DNA of 64,000 nucleotides from Rathayibacter sp. VKM Ac-2879 (GTDB lineage Bacteria > Actinomycetota > Actinomycetes > Actinomycetales > Microbacteriaceae). Numbering within the stretch: position 1 is the stretch's first letter; each line of letters starts with the position of its first letter. Below the pieces are notes generated by a model that saw only the letters and a program-made list of their open reading frames with translations, did no database searches and was not told the origin of the DNA. The translations under genes were made by a program, and so were the position numbers. The DNA lies in contig NZ_JADKSO010000005.1 of the NCBI RefSeq assembly GCF_015351245.1, positions 1 through 64,000 on the forward strand. The letters are read 5' to 3'. Positions 35,197-46,750 of the stretch are shown in pieces.

Positions 35197-36882
35197 GTGC
35201 CTCCGGCTCGTCCGGGCGTCCCCGCCCTCCGCCGCTGGCCGGGCCGGGTCCTGCGAGTCTGGAGAACCTCGCTGCAGTTCCGCGCCGTGGCCATCACGGT
35301 GCTGCTCTCGGGCATCGCCATCGGCTCGACCGGGGGGTACCTCTCGTACAGCATCAGCGACAACCTCTTCCAGTCGCGACTGTCGCAGGTCACCGGCGAC
35401 ACCTCTCGCGCCACGCGAGCCGCGCAGGGCTACCTGGACGCGGCGACGGTGTCGACGCGGCAAGACATGGAGGAGGTGATGAGCTCGGTCCGCACCGCCA
35501 TCCGCGACGCGTCCTCCTCGGCGCTGATCGCCGTGGTGCGGGCGCCCGGCCAGGACGCGTCTCCGCTCGCCCCGCAGGACGTCTACAACCGGGAGCTGCA
35601 AGACGGCATCATCAGCTCCCAGCTCCGTGCGCGGGTGCAGGCCGGCTCCGACGGGCAGTACTGGCAGTCGGTGACGCTCGGCGACCCGGGTCAGGAGCAG
35701 CCGGGCATCCTCGTCGGCTCGACCCTCGAGCTGCCGAGCTCGGCGGGGCGGTACGAGCTCTATATCGGCTACTCCCTCGTCGACGCCGAGCGGACGCTGC
35801 AGTTCGTGCAGCAGGTGCTCGCCATCGCGGGCGTTCTGCTCATCCTCCTGATCGGCGCAGTGAGCTGGGTCGTGGTGCGCCTCGTCGTAGCGCCCGTGCG
35901 CGTCGCGGCGGTCACGAGCCAACGTCTCGCGGCGGGCGATCTCGAGGTACGGATCCCCGAGCGCGGTCAGGACGTGATCGCGACGCTCGCCCGTTCCTTC
36001 AACGGCATGGCCGACAGCCTCCAGGATCAGATCAGCGAGCTCGCGACACTCAGCCAGGTGCAGCAGCGCTTCGTCTCGGACGTGTCGCACGAGCTGCGCA
36101 CGCCGCTGACGACGATGAAGCTCGCGGGAGACGTGCTGTATCACCAGCGCGAGGACTTCCCGCCGGTCGCCGAGCGGACCGTCGAGCTGCTGCACGGCCA
36201 GATCGCGCGGTTCGAGAGCCTCCTCGCCGATCTGCTCGAGATCTCACGGCACGATGCGGGTTCTGCCGAGCTCGAACTCGAGCCCGTCAACCTCGTCCGG
36301 CTCGCCGACGACGAGATCGAGAGCATGCGGGGCATCGCCACGGCGAACGGCTCCGTCCTCACGCTGTCGGCGCCCGGCGGCTACTTCGACGCCGACCTCG
36401 ATCCGAGGAGGATCCGACGCATCGTGCGTAACCTCCTCGGCAACGCGATCGAGCACGGCGACGGTCGTGAGATCGTCGTCACCGTCGACAGCAACGAGTC
36501 GGCGGTCGCGCTCGCCGTCCGCGACTACGGCCACGGCATGAACGATGAGGAGGTGGCGCGCGTGTTCGATCGCTTCTGGCGCGCCGATCCCTCACGCCGC
36601 CGCACCCTGGGCGGCACGGGACTCGGCCTCTCGATCGCACAGGAGGACACGGCCCTGCACGACGGCTGGCTCCAGGTGTGGTCGATGCCCGACCACGGCG
36701 CGTGCTTCCGTCTGACCGTGCCGCGCCGACGCGGCCAGCGGATCGAGTCCTCGCCGCTCCCGCTTCCGCCCGCGGACGCGGGGGAGCAGGCCTTCACCGG
36801 CCCGATCGTGCTCCCGCCGCTCCTCCTGCCGCCCGAGCAGCGCCCCGAGGCCCCGCAGCCCACGACGGAGGCGGCACCGTGA
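35197..36882 (+). CDS. mtrB: MtrB sensor histidine kinase
   Basis: MtrB phosphorylates MtrA. The 561 residues show a first span (about 30-52) and an exterior sensor domain (53-205). A second span (about 206-232), HAMP (APVRVAAVTSQRLAAGDLEV), the dimerisation helix with His298 in VSDVSHELRTPLT and the HATPase domain follow. Its N box is RNLLGNAIEHG, G1 is DYGHGMND and G2 is GGTGLGLSIA. A Pro-rich C-terminal tail follows, of variable length in the family. GTG 35197 is 2 nt after mtrA and its stop overlaps the lpqB start. N-box NAIEHG is the usual MtrB version. Confidence 0.96.
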   Translation: MPPARPGVPALRRWPGRVLRVWRTSLQFRAVAITVLLSGIAIGSTGGYLSYSISDNLFQSRLSQVTGDTSRATRAAQGYLDAATVSTRQDMEEVMSSVRTAIRDASSSALIAVVRAPGQDASPLAPQDVYNRELQDGIISSQLRARVQAGSDGQYWQSVTLGDPGQEQPGILVGSTLELPSSAGRYELYIGYSLVDAERTLQFVQQVLAIAGVLLILLIGAVSWVVVRLVVAPVRVAAVTSQRLAAGDLEVRIPERGQDVIATLARSFNGMADSLQDQISELATLSQVQQRFVSDVSHELRTPLTTMKLAGDVLYHQREDFPPVAERTVELLHGQIARFESLLADLLEISRHDAGSAELELEPVNLVRLADDEIESMRGIATANGSVLTLSAPGGYFDADLDPRRIRRIVRNLLGNAIEHGDGREIVVTVDSNESAVALAVRDYGHGMNDEEVARVFDRFWRADPSRRRTLGGTGLGLSIAQEDTALHDGWLQVWSMPDHGACFRLTVPRRRGQRIESSPLPLPPADAGEQAFTGPIVLPPLLLPPEQRPEAPQPTTEAAP

Positions 36883-38579
36883 GCCGGCTGCGCGCGCTCG
36901 CCGGCGTCCTCCTGCTCGCCCTCGCGCTCGCGGGCTGCGCGGGCATCCCGCGTGACGGCGACGTGGGGGTCGGTCAGCCCGACGCGGCCCCGCAGGATCT
37001 GCAGTACGACTTCCTCCCGTCCGGCCCCGCCGCCGGAGCCTCGCAACGCGACATCCTGAACGGTTTCATCGACGCCGCGTCCAGCCCGCAGAACAACTAC
37101 AAGATCGCGCGGGAGTTCCTCGCGAGCGGAGCCGCCTGGACGCCGGGCGAGCACGTCACCGTCGACGAGGGCCAGCGCACCGCGACCACGAAGTCGGACT
37201 CGGTGCTCTCCCTGTCCCTCACTCCGGTGGCCGAGGTCGACGCGACCGGGGTGTACGCCGACGTGGCAACGACCGCCGCGCTCACCCTCGACTACGGCTT
37301 CGTCCAGGAGGGCGGCGAGTGGCGGATCAGCGCGCCGCCCAGCGGCGTGGTCATCGACCGCACCACCTTCGGCCAGGTGTTCTCGACCCACGCGCTCTAC
37401 TTCTTCGACCCGAGCTACAGCTACCTGGTCCCGGATCTGCGCTGGTTCGCCTCCCGGGCCGACAGCTCGACCAGCACCACGATCGTCACCGAGCTCTTGC
37501 GCGGTCCGACCGCATGGATGCGCGACTCGGGCGCCGTCGTCTCGGCGTTCCCGAGCGGCTCGGCGCTCGCCGCCGAGACGGTGCCCGTCGAGGCGCAGCG
37601 CGCGGTGGTCGACCTCAACTCCGCCGCGCTCGGCGCCGACCAACGCCAGTGGCGCCTGATGGCGCTCCAACTCAACCGGAGTCTCGCCAACATCTCCAAC
37701 GTCACCGGCGTCACACTCTCGGTCGAGCAGAATCCGATCGAGGTGCCGGCGGAGGTGACGGGGCTGCCGACCTCGCCCCGCGTCGACACGAGGCCTCTCG
37801 TGCTCACCGATCAGGGCTTCGGCTTCCTCGGCTCGTCGGGGCTCGCCGAGCTCGGGATCTCGGACCGCGTGCGCGCGCTCTCGCCGCGAGCCGCCGTCCT
37901 CGGCGTCCAGAAGGGCACCGGCTCCGACGCGAGCGCTGTCGTCTTGGCGAACGCGGGAGTCACGGTCGTCGCTCCCGGTCGCCCCGACCTGCTGCTCGAC
38001 GCGCGATCGGGCCTGGTGGCGCCCACCGTGGATCCGCTCGGCTACGTCTGGTCGGTGCCCTCCTCGGCCCCCAACCAGCTCGTCGCCTACGCCGGCGACG
38101 GCTCGACCTCCTTCCAAGTGGCGACCGCGTGGTCCGAGATCGACTCGATCGCCTCGATCGCGGTGTCCCGAGACGGCACGAGGATGCTCGCCCTCGCGCA
38201 GGACGGCCAGCAGGCGACGGTCCTCGTCGCGGGCATCACACGCGCCGGGGACGGCCAGCCGGTCGCCGTCGGTGAGCCCGTCGTCCTGCGTTCGACGCCG
38301 GGGACGGCCGTCGCCGCGAGCTGGACGGACGAACTCGACGTCGCCTCCGTCGTGCGCTCCTCGAACGGCGAGGACACGGTGACGATGGACGTCGTCGGAG
38401 GCGGAGAGACTCCGCTCGGCACCACCAGCGGCACGCGTCAGATCGCCGCGGGCAACGCGTCCACGCAGATCCGGCTGTTGGCCGAGGGGGGCGAGCTGCG
38501 CCAGCAGCGCGGCTCGGCCTGGCAGACGATCGCGACCCAGGTCCGGGTGCTCGCGTCGCAGACCGGGATGGGGTCGTGA
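36879..38579 (+). CDS. lpqB: LpqB lipoprotein, MtrAB accessory
   Basis: LpqB is an exterior lipoprotein that interacts with MtrB and modulates its signalling. The signal peptide ends in LALAGC, giving a lipidated Cys near residue 19. A GerMN domain (about 200-320: DLRWFASRADSSTSTTIVTELLRGPTAWM) and a C-terminal beta-propeller-like LpqB domain (about 330-560, with SIASIAVSRDGTRMLAL) follow. The 566 residues match family length. GTG 36879 overlaps the mtrB stop (GTGA), so the three genes are translationally coupled. Confidence 0.96.
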   Translation: MSRLRALAGVLLLALALAGCAGIPRDGDVGVGQPDAAPQDLQYDFLPSGPAAGASQRDILNGFIDAASSPQNNYKIAREFLASGAAWTPGEHVTVDEGQRTATTKSDSVLSLSLTPVAEVDATGVYADVATTAALTLDYGFVQEGGEWRISAPPSGVVIDRTTFGQVFSTHALYFFDPSYSYLVPDLRWFASRADSSTSTTIVTELLRGPTAWMRDSGAVVSAFPSGSALAAETVPVEAQRAVVDLNSAALGADQRQWRLMALQLNRSLANISNVTGVTLSVEQNPIEVPAEVTGLPTSPRVDTRPLVLTDQGFGFLGSSGLAELGISDRVRALSPRAAVLGVQKGTGSDASAVVLANAGVTVVAPGRPDLLLDARSGLVAPTVDPLGYVWSVPSSAPNQLVAYAGDGSTSFQVATAWSEIDSIASIAVSRDGTRMLALAQDGQQATVLVAGITRAGDGQPVAVGEPVVLRSTPGTAVAASWTDELDVASVVRSSNGEDTVTMDVVGGGETPLGTTSGTRQIAAGNASTQIRLLAEGGELRQQRGSAWQTIATQVRVLASQTGMGS

Positions 38580-38704
38580 CGCGCGGGCGGCTGGTGCCGG
38601 GGCGGTGACGTCGAGCCTCCTCCACAGTGCGGTCCCCGCGGCGTGTCCTCCCCGGAGGGCGTCCACCAGGCCCGGCCGCGGGCGGCGACGATCATGCTCG
38701 GAGG

Positions 38705-39406
38705 ATGCTGCGCGATCACCTCCTCGATGCCCTCGCCGTCCTCCTCCCGCTCGACTGCCCTGCGTGCGGCGGCGAGACCACCCGCGCGCCGTGCGGTCCC
38801 TGCTCCGCTGAGCTAGCGCATCAGGCCGTGCTCGGTCACCGTGTGCTCGGACCTCCCGACGATCCGCTCGAGGTCGTGACCGGAGCCGCCTACACGGGGG
38901 TCGTTCGGCGTCTGGTGCTCGCGCTCAAGGAGGAGGCGCGCACCTCGGCCGTTCCGGCGCTCGCCGGGGTGCTCCGCCCCGCGCTCCTGGCCGGCCTCGC
39001 ACCGCGCGACGCTCGCGCTCCCGCGACCCTCGTCGTCCCTCCCGGATCCTTCCTGCGCCGGCTTCGGCGCGGCTTCGATCCGGTGCCCCTGCTTGTGCGT
39101 GCTGCGGGCGCTCGGGCGAGTTCTCCCGCCCGCCGGAGGCGTCTCGTGTTCGATCAGGTCGGCCTCGGCCGGCTCGAGCGCAGCGGCAACGTCGACGGCG
39201 CGTTCCGCGTCCGGCGCCCGCTCGACGGCGAGGTCGTGCTCGTCGACGACGTCGTCACTTCCGGGGCGACCCTGCTCGAGCTGCGCCGAGCGGTCAGGGC
39301 GGGGGGAGGCGGGGTACGCGGAGCCGTCGTGCTCGCGGGTACGCCGCTCCGTCACGCCGACAGATCCGCCGACCGCCCCTCGCGGTCCCCGGCGAGTTCC
39401 CGATGA
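38705..39406 (+). CDS. comF: ComF family phosphoribosyltransferase-like protein
   Basis: ComF proteins pair an N-terminal zinc finger with a PRTase fold; in naturally competent bacteria they help take up single-stranded DNA. CPACGGETTRAPCGPC gives four Cys for zinc at residues 18-33, then the PRTase domain with VVLVDDVVTSGATLLELRRA, the PRPP loop, near residue 180. It is 233 residues. GGAGG abuts ATG 38705, so the true start may be elsewhere, but nothing better is seen. No other competence gene is present in the window. The order lpqB-comF-hpf-secA is conserved in actinobacteria. Confidence 0.9.
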   Translation: MLRDHLLDALAVLLPLDCPACGGETTRAPCGPCSAELAHQAVLGHRVLGPPDDPLEVVTGAAYTGVVRRLVLALKEEARTSAVPALAGVLRPALLAGLAPRDARAPATLVVPPGSFLRRLRRGFDPVPLLVRAAGARASSPARRRRLVFDQVGLGRLERSGNVDGAFRVRRPLDGEVVLVDDVVTSGATLLELRRAVRAGGGGVRGAVVLAGTPLRHADRSADRPSRSPASSR

Positions 39407-39413
39407 ACGTTCG

Positions 39414-39442
39414 GTGACAGTTCGGGGGCCGGGGGCTACGGT
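39414..39442 (+). promoter_or_regulatory. Promoter of hpf (GTGACA-17-TACGGT)
   Basis: GTGACA at 39414-39419 and TACGGT at 39437-39442 are 17 bp apart, with the transcription start expected about 60 nt before ATG 39509. The -35 lies just past the comF stop. Confidence 0.55.
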
Positions 39443-39508
39443 GGGGGTCACGGCGCGAACGGTCCGCCCGGAGCAGGGCGGCACGCCGTACTCGACTGGG
39501 AGGTTGTC

Positions 39509-40198
39509 ATGGACATCGACATCACAGGACGCAACGTGGACATCACCGATCGTTTCCGCGCGTATGCGACGGAGAAGTCGGAGAAGATCTCGCACCTGGC
39601 CGATCGTGCGCTCGCACTCGAGATCAAAGCGAGCCGGCACAGCGAGGGCAAGGGCGCGGGCAACGGAGATCGCGTCGAACTGACCTTGATCGGCAAAGGG
39701 CCCGTGGTTCGTGCCGAAGCGAGCGGAGCCGACAAGTACGCCGCGTTCGACGTCGCGATCGGCCGCCTCCTCGAACGCGTGAGACGCGCCAAGGATCGCA
39801 AGAAGGTGCATCGTGGACAGCATCGGCCCACCTCGCTTCGCGACGCGGCGGCCGACGACTTCAGCGTGGTCGCCATCCAGCCCGCAGACGCCGAGGTCCT
39901 CGAGAAGCTCAGCACCGGCGTGGTCCCGGTGCAGGAGCAGAGCGCGCCAGAACCCGCGGACGACGACGCCGAGGAGCCGTACTGCCCCGTCGTGATCCGC
40001 AAGAAGGTCTTCGCCTCCGTGTCGATGACCGTGGACGACGCCGTCGACTACATGGAGCTGGTCGGTCACGACTTCTACCTCTTCATCGACTCCGAGACCG
40101 ACCGGCCGAGCGTCGTCTACCGCCGCAAGGGGTGGGACTATGGCGTGATCGGCCTCGGCGACGAGGCCGACGAGCTGGCCGAGCAGGCGGCGGGCTGA
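39509..40198 (+). CDS. hpf: Ribosome hibernation promoting factor, long form
   Basis: Long HPF dimerises 70S ribosomes into inactive 100S particles during starvation or stress. The 229 residues comprise the N-terminal S30AE domain ([20 protein letters not shown], about 1-105) with basic residues that contact 16S rRNA. A linker and a C-terminal dimerisation domain follow (about 165-220: [31 protein letters not shown], then [13 protein letters not shown]). GGGAGG precedes ATG 39509. A strong terminator follows, so it is a single-gene unit between comF and secA. Confidence 0.96.
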   Translation: MDIDITGRNVDITDRFRAYATEKSEKISHLADRALALEIKASRHSEGKGAGNGDRVELTLIGKGPVVRAEASGADKYAAFDVAIGRLLERVRRAKDRKKVHRGQHRPTSLRDAAADDFSVVAIQPADAEVLEKLSTGVVPVQEQSAPEPADDDAEEPYCPVVIRKKVFASVSMTVDDAVDYMELVGHDFYLFIDSETDRPSVVYRRKGWDYGVIGLGDEADELAEQAAG

Positions 40199-40216
40199 GC
40201 CCCACGACCCCCTGGA

Positions 40217-40251
40217 GGGGCCCCGGCACCGAGCGTGTCGGGGCCCCTTTT
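40217..40251 (+). terminator. Rho-independent terminator of hpf
   Basis: GGGGCCCCGGCAC (40217-40229) pairs with GTGTCGGGGCCCC (40235-40247) with one G-T wobble around a 5 nt loop, followed at once by TTTT. This is the most canonical terminator in the window. Confidence 0.92.
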
Positions 40252-40329
40252 CTGCTCGGTCCTCCCTCCTCTCCTGCACGTCCGCCGAGGGAGGACGGCA
40301 TCTCCGGTCCGCGCACAGCGCTCCGCGAC

Positions 40330-40335
40330 TAGGCT
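40330..40335 (+). promoter_or_regulatory. -10 box (TAGGCT) for secA
   Basis: TAGGCT lies in the gap after the hpf terminator, giving a leader of about 50 nt that contains a run of six T just before the GGAG ribosome site of secA. Confidence 0.45.
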
Positions 40336-40391
40336 GGTCGCGCTCCGCGCTCCGGCGCGCAGTCCTGTCTTCTACTTTTTTGGAGTACCCC

Positions 40392-43184
<2,793 letters not shown>

Positions 43185-43203
43185 GCCGCGCTCTCGCGCT
43201 GCA

Positions 43204-43239
43204 GGGGTTCCGGTGCCGCAGCTGCGGGGCCGGGACCCC
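43204..43239 (+). terminator. Possible secA terminator hairpin
   Basis: GGGGTTCCGG pairs with CCGGGACCCC (one mismatch) about 20 nt after the secA stop, with a GC-rich loop and no U tract. Further palindromes follow up to 43294, so this whole convergent gap is highly structured. Confidence 0.45.
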
Positions 43240-43313
43240 CGCACGCTCGGCGACTGAGGACCCGTCGGGCTCGGCGGCCGGCGCCGCGACGGGTACGCGG
43301 CCGACCGGTGCGC

Positions 43314-43766
43314 TCAGAGCACCGTGATCGCCGTCGCTCGCCATCGCGCGTCCCGTCCCTCGAGCCGGATCGCGACGGCGCGGGTGCGGATCCGGCTGTG
43401 CACGAGGATGACGCCCTCGATCACGCCGTCGCGCGGCTCGGTGGTCAGCACTCGGCCGATCGTGAACGGGATCCGCTGACCTGTGCGTCCTGTGACGCTC
43501 CGCGAGCGTGCGGCGAGCACCACGCGGCGCTGGAGGTTCGTGTAGACCTCGTCACTCAGCCAGCGCGCGATCTGGTCGATGTCGCGCGATCCCTCCATGA
43601 TCTCGAGGACGAGCAGGGTGAGCCGCGCGAGCACCGGCTCCGGATCGGGCAGCTCCTCTCGGGCCGTCGGCTGCGGCGCGAAGTACGCAGCGACCGGGGA
43701 CCGCGGTAGCGTGTCGGGCTCGAGCGGCAGCGTCCGGTAGTCGAACGCGGTCAACGGGAGGCTCAT
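43314..43766 (-). CDS. Rv3235-like conserved protein
   Basis: The 150-residue protein is a Rv3235-family member with a disordered Pro-rich start (about 1-40) and a small alpha/beta domain: VLARLTLLVLEIMEGSRDIDQIARWLSDEVY, then VILVHSRIRTRAVAIRLEGRD and WRATAITVL at the end. No signal peptide or membrane span is present. The domain recalls SseC-like or nuclear-transport-factor-type small folds, but function is unknown. It stands alone, convergent with secA and divergent from pdtaS, at the same relative place as in mycobacteria. Confidence 0.85.
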   Translation of the reverse strand: MSLPLTAFDYRTLPLEPDTLPRSPVAAYFAPQPTAREELPDPEPVLARLTLLVLEIMEGSRDIDQIARWLSDEVYTNLQRRVVLAARSRSVTGRTGQRIPFTIGRVLTTEPRDGVIEGVILVHSRIRTRAVAIRLEGRDARWRATAITVL

Positions 43767-43987
43767 CGATGGGGCTCCTAGGACAGGACGAGCGTGTCAC
43801 GGGTCGGGTCTCCTTCGGCTCGGTCGGGGCGGGTGCGCAGAGGGCGTTGCGCAGGATGTGCCCATCGAAGCAGGTGAGAGATGCTCGTTATCGGCTCGAC
43901 GCCAAGCTGTGGATAACCCGGCGCGGTCCGTCGAGGTGCGGTGCGCCTCCTGCCCCGAGCCGCCCGAAGGTGCCGCTCGGAAGCGCC

Positions 43988-43993
43988 TAGTCT
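43988..43993 (+). promoter_or_regulatory. -10 box (TAGTCT) of pdtaS, leaderless
   Basis: TAGTCT ends 6 nt before GTG 44000 and there is no ribosome-binding site, so transcription probably begins at the start codon. Confidence 0.65.
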
Positions 43994-43999
43994 TGACGG

Positions 44000-45499
44000 G
44001 TGTCGACCCTCAGTGATCTCGTCCTCTCCCACGGCCGCTCCACCGAGGCGGATGTCGAGTGGATGCACCTCCTCGTCGGCGACCTGCAACTGCTCGCCGA
44101 TCTCGCGTTCGCCGACATCGTGCTCTGGGCGCCGACGGCCGACGAGAGCTTCGTCGCGGTCGCCCACGCCCGCCCCTCCAGCGCGGCGACGCTCTTCTAC
44201 CGCGACTTCGTCGGCCAGCGGCTCAAATCGGAGTGGCGGGCGCAGGTCGTCGAGGCCTTCGAGACGGCGCGCATCGTCGACACCTCGGCACCTGACTGGT
44301 TCGAGGAGACGCCCACGCGCGTGCGGGCGGTGCCGGTCCTGCGTCGGCTGGGTGCCTCCGACAGTCGCACATCGGCCCGGCCGATCGCCGTCGTCACGCG
44401 GCACACCAACCTCAGCGAGACGCGGACGCCCAGCCGTCAGGAGCTGACGTTCAACGACTGCGCGAACGACCTCTTCTCGATGATCGCCTCGGGCGACTTC
44501 CCCGACCTCGGTGCGCCCACCGGTCCCCGGCGCGGGGCTCCTCGCGCGTCAGACGGACTGATCCGTCTTGACGTCGACGGCATCACCACGTTCGCCAGCC
44601 CCAACGCCCTCTCGGCCTTCAACCGCATCGGCTTCGCGGACGAGCTCGAGGGGGAGTCGCTCGCCGAGGTCACCACCCAGCTCCTCACCGGCAAGATCGT
44701 CATCGACGAGTCGCTCCCCCTCGTCGTCACGGGCCGGGCGCCCTGGCGCACCGACATCGAGGCGCGTGGGGTCACTGTCTCGTTGCGTGCGATCCCCATT
44801 CGCGACCGGGGCGAGCGCGTCGGGGCCGTGGTGCTGTGCCGCGACGTGACCGAGCTGCGTCACCAGGAACGCGAGCTCATCACGAAGGACGCGACGATCC
44901 GCGAGATCCACCACCGGGTCAAGAACAACCTGCAGACCGTCGCCTCCTTGCTGCGCATCCAGGCCCGCCGCACCCACTCCGACCTCGCCAGAGAGGCGCT
45001 CACCCAGGCGATGCGTCGGGTCGCCGCGATCGCGGTCGTCCACGACACGCTCTCGGAGGGGCTCAATCAGAACGTCGACTTCGACGCCGTCTTCGATCGC
45101 GTGCTGCTGTTGATCGCCGAGGTCGCCTCGACCCACAACACCACCGTCCACCCGACGTTGAACGGAAGCTTCGGCAACCTGCCGAGCGAGTACGCGACTC
45201 CGCTCGCCCTAGCGCTGACCGAACTCGTCACCAACGCGGTCGAGCACGGACTCGCCGGTCGCGAGGGCGACGTCGAGATCGTGGCGACCCGCGTCGACGA
45301 CGAGCTGACGGTGAAGGTCCGCGACACCGGAGTCGGGCTGCCGGAAGGGAAAGTGGGGTCCGGGCTCGGGACGCAGATCGTCCGCACCCTCATCCAGGGC
45401 GAGCTGGGCGGCACCATCGACTGGCACACTCTCGTCGGACGCGGGACCGAGGTCACGATCGAGGTGCCGCTGCGGTGGCTGGAGCGCTCGCGGTCCTGA
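44000..45499 (+). CDS. pdtaS: PdtaS-type cytosolic sensor histidine kinase
   Basis: PdtaS phosphorylates the ANTAR-domain antiterminator PdtaR, which binds RNA hairpins. The 499 residues show an N-terminal GAF-like domain (about 1-165), a PAS domain (about 185-290), and a HisKA_2 dimerisation helix with the phospho-acceptor His305 in REIHHRVKNNLQTVASLLRIQ. A HATPase follows with ALTELVTNAVEHG, VRDTGVGLPEG and GSGLGTQIVRTL. There are no membrane spans. Length and order match M. tuberculosis Rv3220c (501 residues), and it is convergent to whiB1 as there. The partner pdtaR is not in this window. Confidence 0.95.
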   Translation: MSTLSDLVLSHGRSTEADVEWMHLLVGDLQLLADLAFADIVLWAPTADESFVAVAHARPSSAATLFYRDFVGQRLKSEWRAQVVEAFETARIVDTSAPDWFEETPTRVRAVPVLRRLGASDSRTSARPIAVVTRHTNLSETRTPSRQELTFNDCANDLFSMIASGDFPDLGAPTGPRRGAPRASDGLIRLDVDGITTFASPNALSAFNRIGFADELEGESLAEVTTQLLTGKIVIDESLPLVVTGRAPWRTDIEARGVTVSLRAIPIRDRGERVGAVVLCRDVTELRHQERELITKDATIREIHHRVKNNLQTVASLLRIQARRTHSDLAREALTQAMRRVAAIAVVHDTLSEGLNQNVDFDAVFDRVLLLIAEVASTHNTTVHPTLNGSFGNLPSEYATPLALALTELVTNAVEHGLAGREGDVEIVATRVDDELTVKVRDTGVGLPEGKVGSGLGTQIVRTLIQGELGGTIDWHTLVGRGTEVTIEVPLRWLERSRS

Positions 45500-45519
45500 C
45501 GCCGCACGGGCCTCCGAGA

Positions 45520-45561
45520 CGACGAGACCCCCACTGCCCTCAGGCGGCGGGGGTCTCGTCG
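45520..45561. terminator. Bidirectional terminator between pdtaS and whiB1
   Basis: CGACGAGACCCCC (45520-45532) pairs perfectly with GGGGGTCTCGTCG (45549-45561), a 13 bp stem with a 16 nt loop, placed between the two convergent stop codons. Confidence 0.85.
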
Positions 45562-45589
45562 ATACCGCCGCGGGAACGGCGGAGATGCT

Positions 45590-45838
45590 CTAGGAGGCGC
45601 GGCGGGCGCGTGCCGCTCGGCGCTTGAGGGCGCGGCGCTCGTCCTCGCTGAGTCCGCCCCACACGCCCGAGTCCTGGCCGGTCTCGAGGGCATACTGGAG
45701 GCACACCTCGGTGACGGTGCAGCGTGCGCACACCGACTTCGCCTTCTCGATCTGGTCGACGGCGGGTCCGGTGTTGCCGACCGGGAAGAAAAGCTCGGGG
45801 TCAGCGGTGAGGCAAGCGGCCTTGTCGCGCCAGTCCAT
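45590..45838 (-). CDS. whiB1: WhiB1 iron-sulfur transcription factor
   Basis: WhiB1 is an essential, nitric-oxide-sensitive 4Fe-4S regulator that binds the principal sigma factor. The 82 residues carry Cys9, Cys37, Cys40 and Cys46, the same positions as in the mycobacterial protein as I recall them. GVWGGLSEDERRALKRR and a basic tail follow. ATG 45838 has AAGGAG at 8 nt; upstream residues in the same frame are not protein-like. An inverted repeat, TGCGTGG-5-CCACGCA, lies 25-43 nt before the start and could be a regulatory site or leader hairpin. Pairing with pdtaS supports the name. Confidence 0.95.
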   Translation of the reverse strand: MDWRDKAACLTADPELFFPVGNTGPAVDQIEKAKSVCARCTVTEVCLQYALETGQDSGVWGGLSEDERRALKRRAARARRAS

Positions 45839-46203
45839 GCAGGTGCTCCTTGTGTGAAGGCGTGCGTGGAGGAACCACGCAGTGTTCGGGTGGGATGATC
45901 GAGTCACGCCGACGATCCCGACGAACACTCCGACCCGGCACGGGCACCAACCCAGCGCACTCGCCGGCGCACGCCTCGATGCCCCGAGCGAAGGCTCGGG
46001 GTGGACCGGGGAGGTGGACGGGACGGCGCTCGATTCGTGCCTCGTGCTGGGGGCACTGTTGACCGTCCGGCTCGTGGCCGTGCCTCGCGGCGCGGCTGGA
46101 TCGGATGGTCACATCGGCGGAAACCCACGACCCTGTGAGCGGTGAAACGAACTGGACTAGCCTGTCACGGTGCTGAGCCCGAATCAAGAGTCCTGGATGG
46201 GAT
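45839..46203. other. 365 bp gene-free divergent region
   Basis: This gap between whiB1 and the small membrane protein holds the whiB1 leader with inverted repeat TGCGTGG/CCACGCA (45863-45869 and 45875-45881). It also holds a compact hairpin CCCCGAGC-gaag-GCTCGGGG (45982-46001), and a TAGCCT box at 46158-46163 with weak TGTGAG 18 bp upstream, likely the promoter of the plus-strand gene. Short open frames on both strands look like shadows. No recognisable small RNA family. Confidence 0.6.
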
Positions 46204-46644
46204 GTGGCTGTGATCAGTGAGCAGAACAGGCCGATCGACGGGCGCCGCGCACGGCGCCTACCCCCCGGTCTGGTGGTCCTGATCGTCGTCCTGGCGGTCG
46301 AGACCGTCGCCGTCAGCCTCGTCGCCCTCTGGCTCGTGGTCGAACTGCTGAGCACTCCGGCCGACACGGTGGGCGGAGGCGTTGCGATCGTCGTGCTGGC
46401 ACTCATCGCTCTCGGGTGGGCGGCCGCGACGACGGCAGGCGCAGTGCGCCGGCGCGGCTGGATGCGCGGCTCCGCCCTCACGATGCAGCTCGTTCAGGCG
46501 GCGGTCGCCCTCGGAACGTTCCAGGGGCACTATGCGGTGCCGGAGGTCGGCTGGGCCCTTCTGGCTCCCGCGGCGCTCGGGGCGGCCATGGTGCTGCTGC
46601 CCAGCGTCGTTGCCGCCACACGGCGCGAGGAGGGGCCCGTCTGA
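46204..46644 (+). CDS. Small four-span membrane protein, Rv3217c-like by position
   Basis: I do not recognise a functional family. The 146 residues hold four hydrophobic spans (about 20-50, 58-80, 93-108 and 113-133), short basic loops with RRRGWMRGS, and no large domains. GTG 46204 is used; GTG 46210 (VISEQNRP) is equally plausible. A TAGCCT box lies about 40 nt upstream. Its place beyond whiB1/pdtaS parallels a small integral membrane protein gene in mycobacteria, so it may be a conserved neighbour; this is from memory of gene order only. Confidence 0.75.
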   Translation: MAVISEQNRPIDGRRARRLPPGLVVLIVVLAVETVAVSLVALWLVVELLSTPADTVGGGVAIVVLALIALGWAAATTAGAVRRRGWMRGSALTMQLVQAAVALGTFQGHYAVPEVGWALLAPAALGAAMVLLPSVVAATRREEGPV

Positions 46645-46750
46645 GGCGTCTCGTGGGCCTCAGTGTCGGAGGAGAGTCAGCACCGGCTGGCGCTCGGCGT
46701 GGCCGGGTGCGACCCTGAGGCATCCCCTCCACCGACACGGGAAGCGACCC

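Noticed and set aside
36525-38666. 713-codon minus-strand frame opposite lpqB
   Set aside because: Shadow of lpqB third-position GC; no start signal or motif.
38627-38704. Longer ComF reading from upstream
   Set aside because: Residues before ATG 38705 are Arg/Pro/Gly shadow-like and the family begins just before the CxxC motif.
45839-45910. CRP/cAMP site in the whiB1 promoter, as known in mycobacteria
   Set aside because: No TGTGA-N6-TCACA-like pair is present; the only symmetric element is TGCGTGG/CCACGCA.
45850-46145. Short plus-strand frames in the whiB1 upstream region
   Set aside because: No ribosome site, composition unlike protein, overlaps the whiB1 promoter area.
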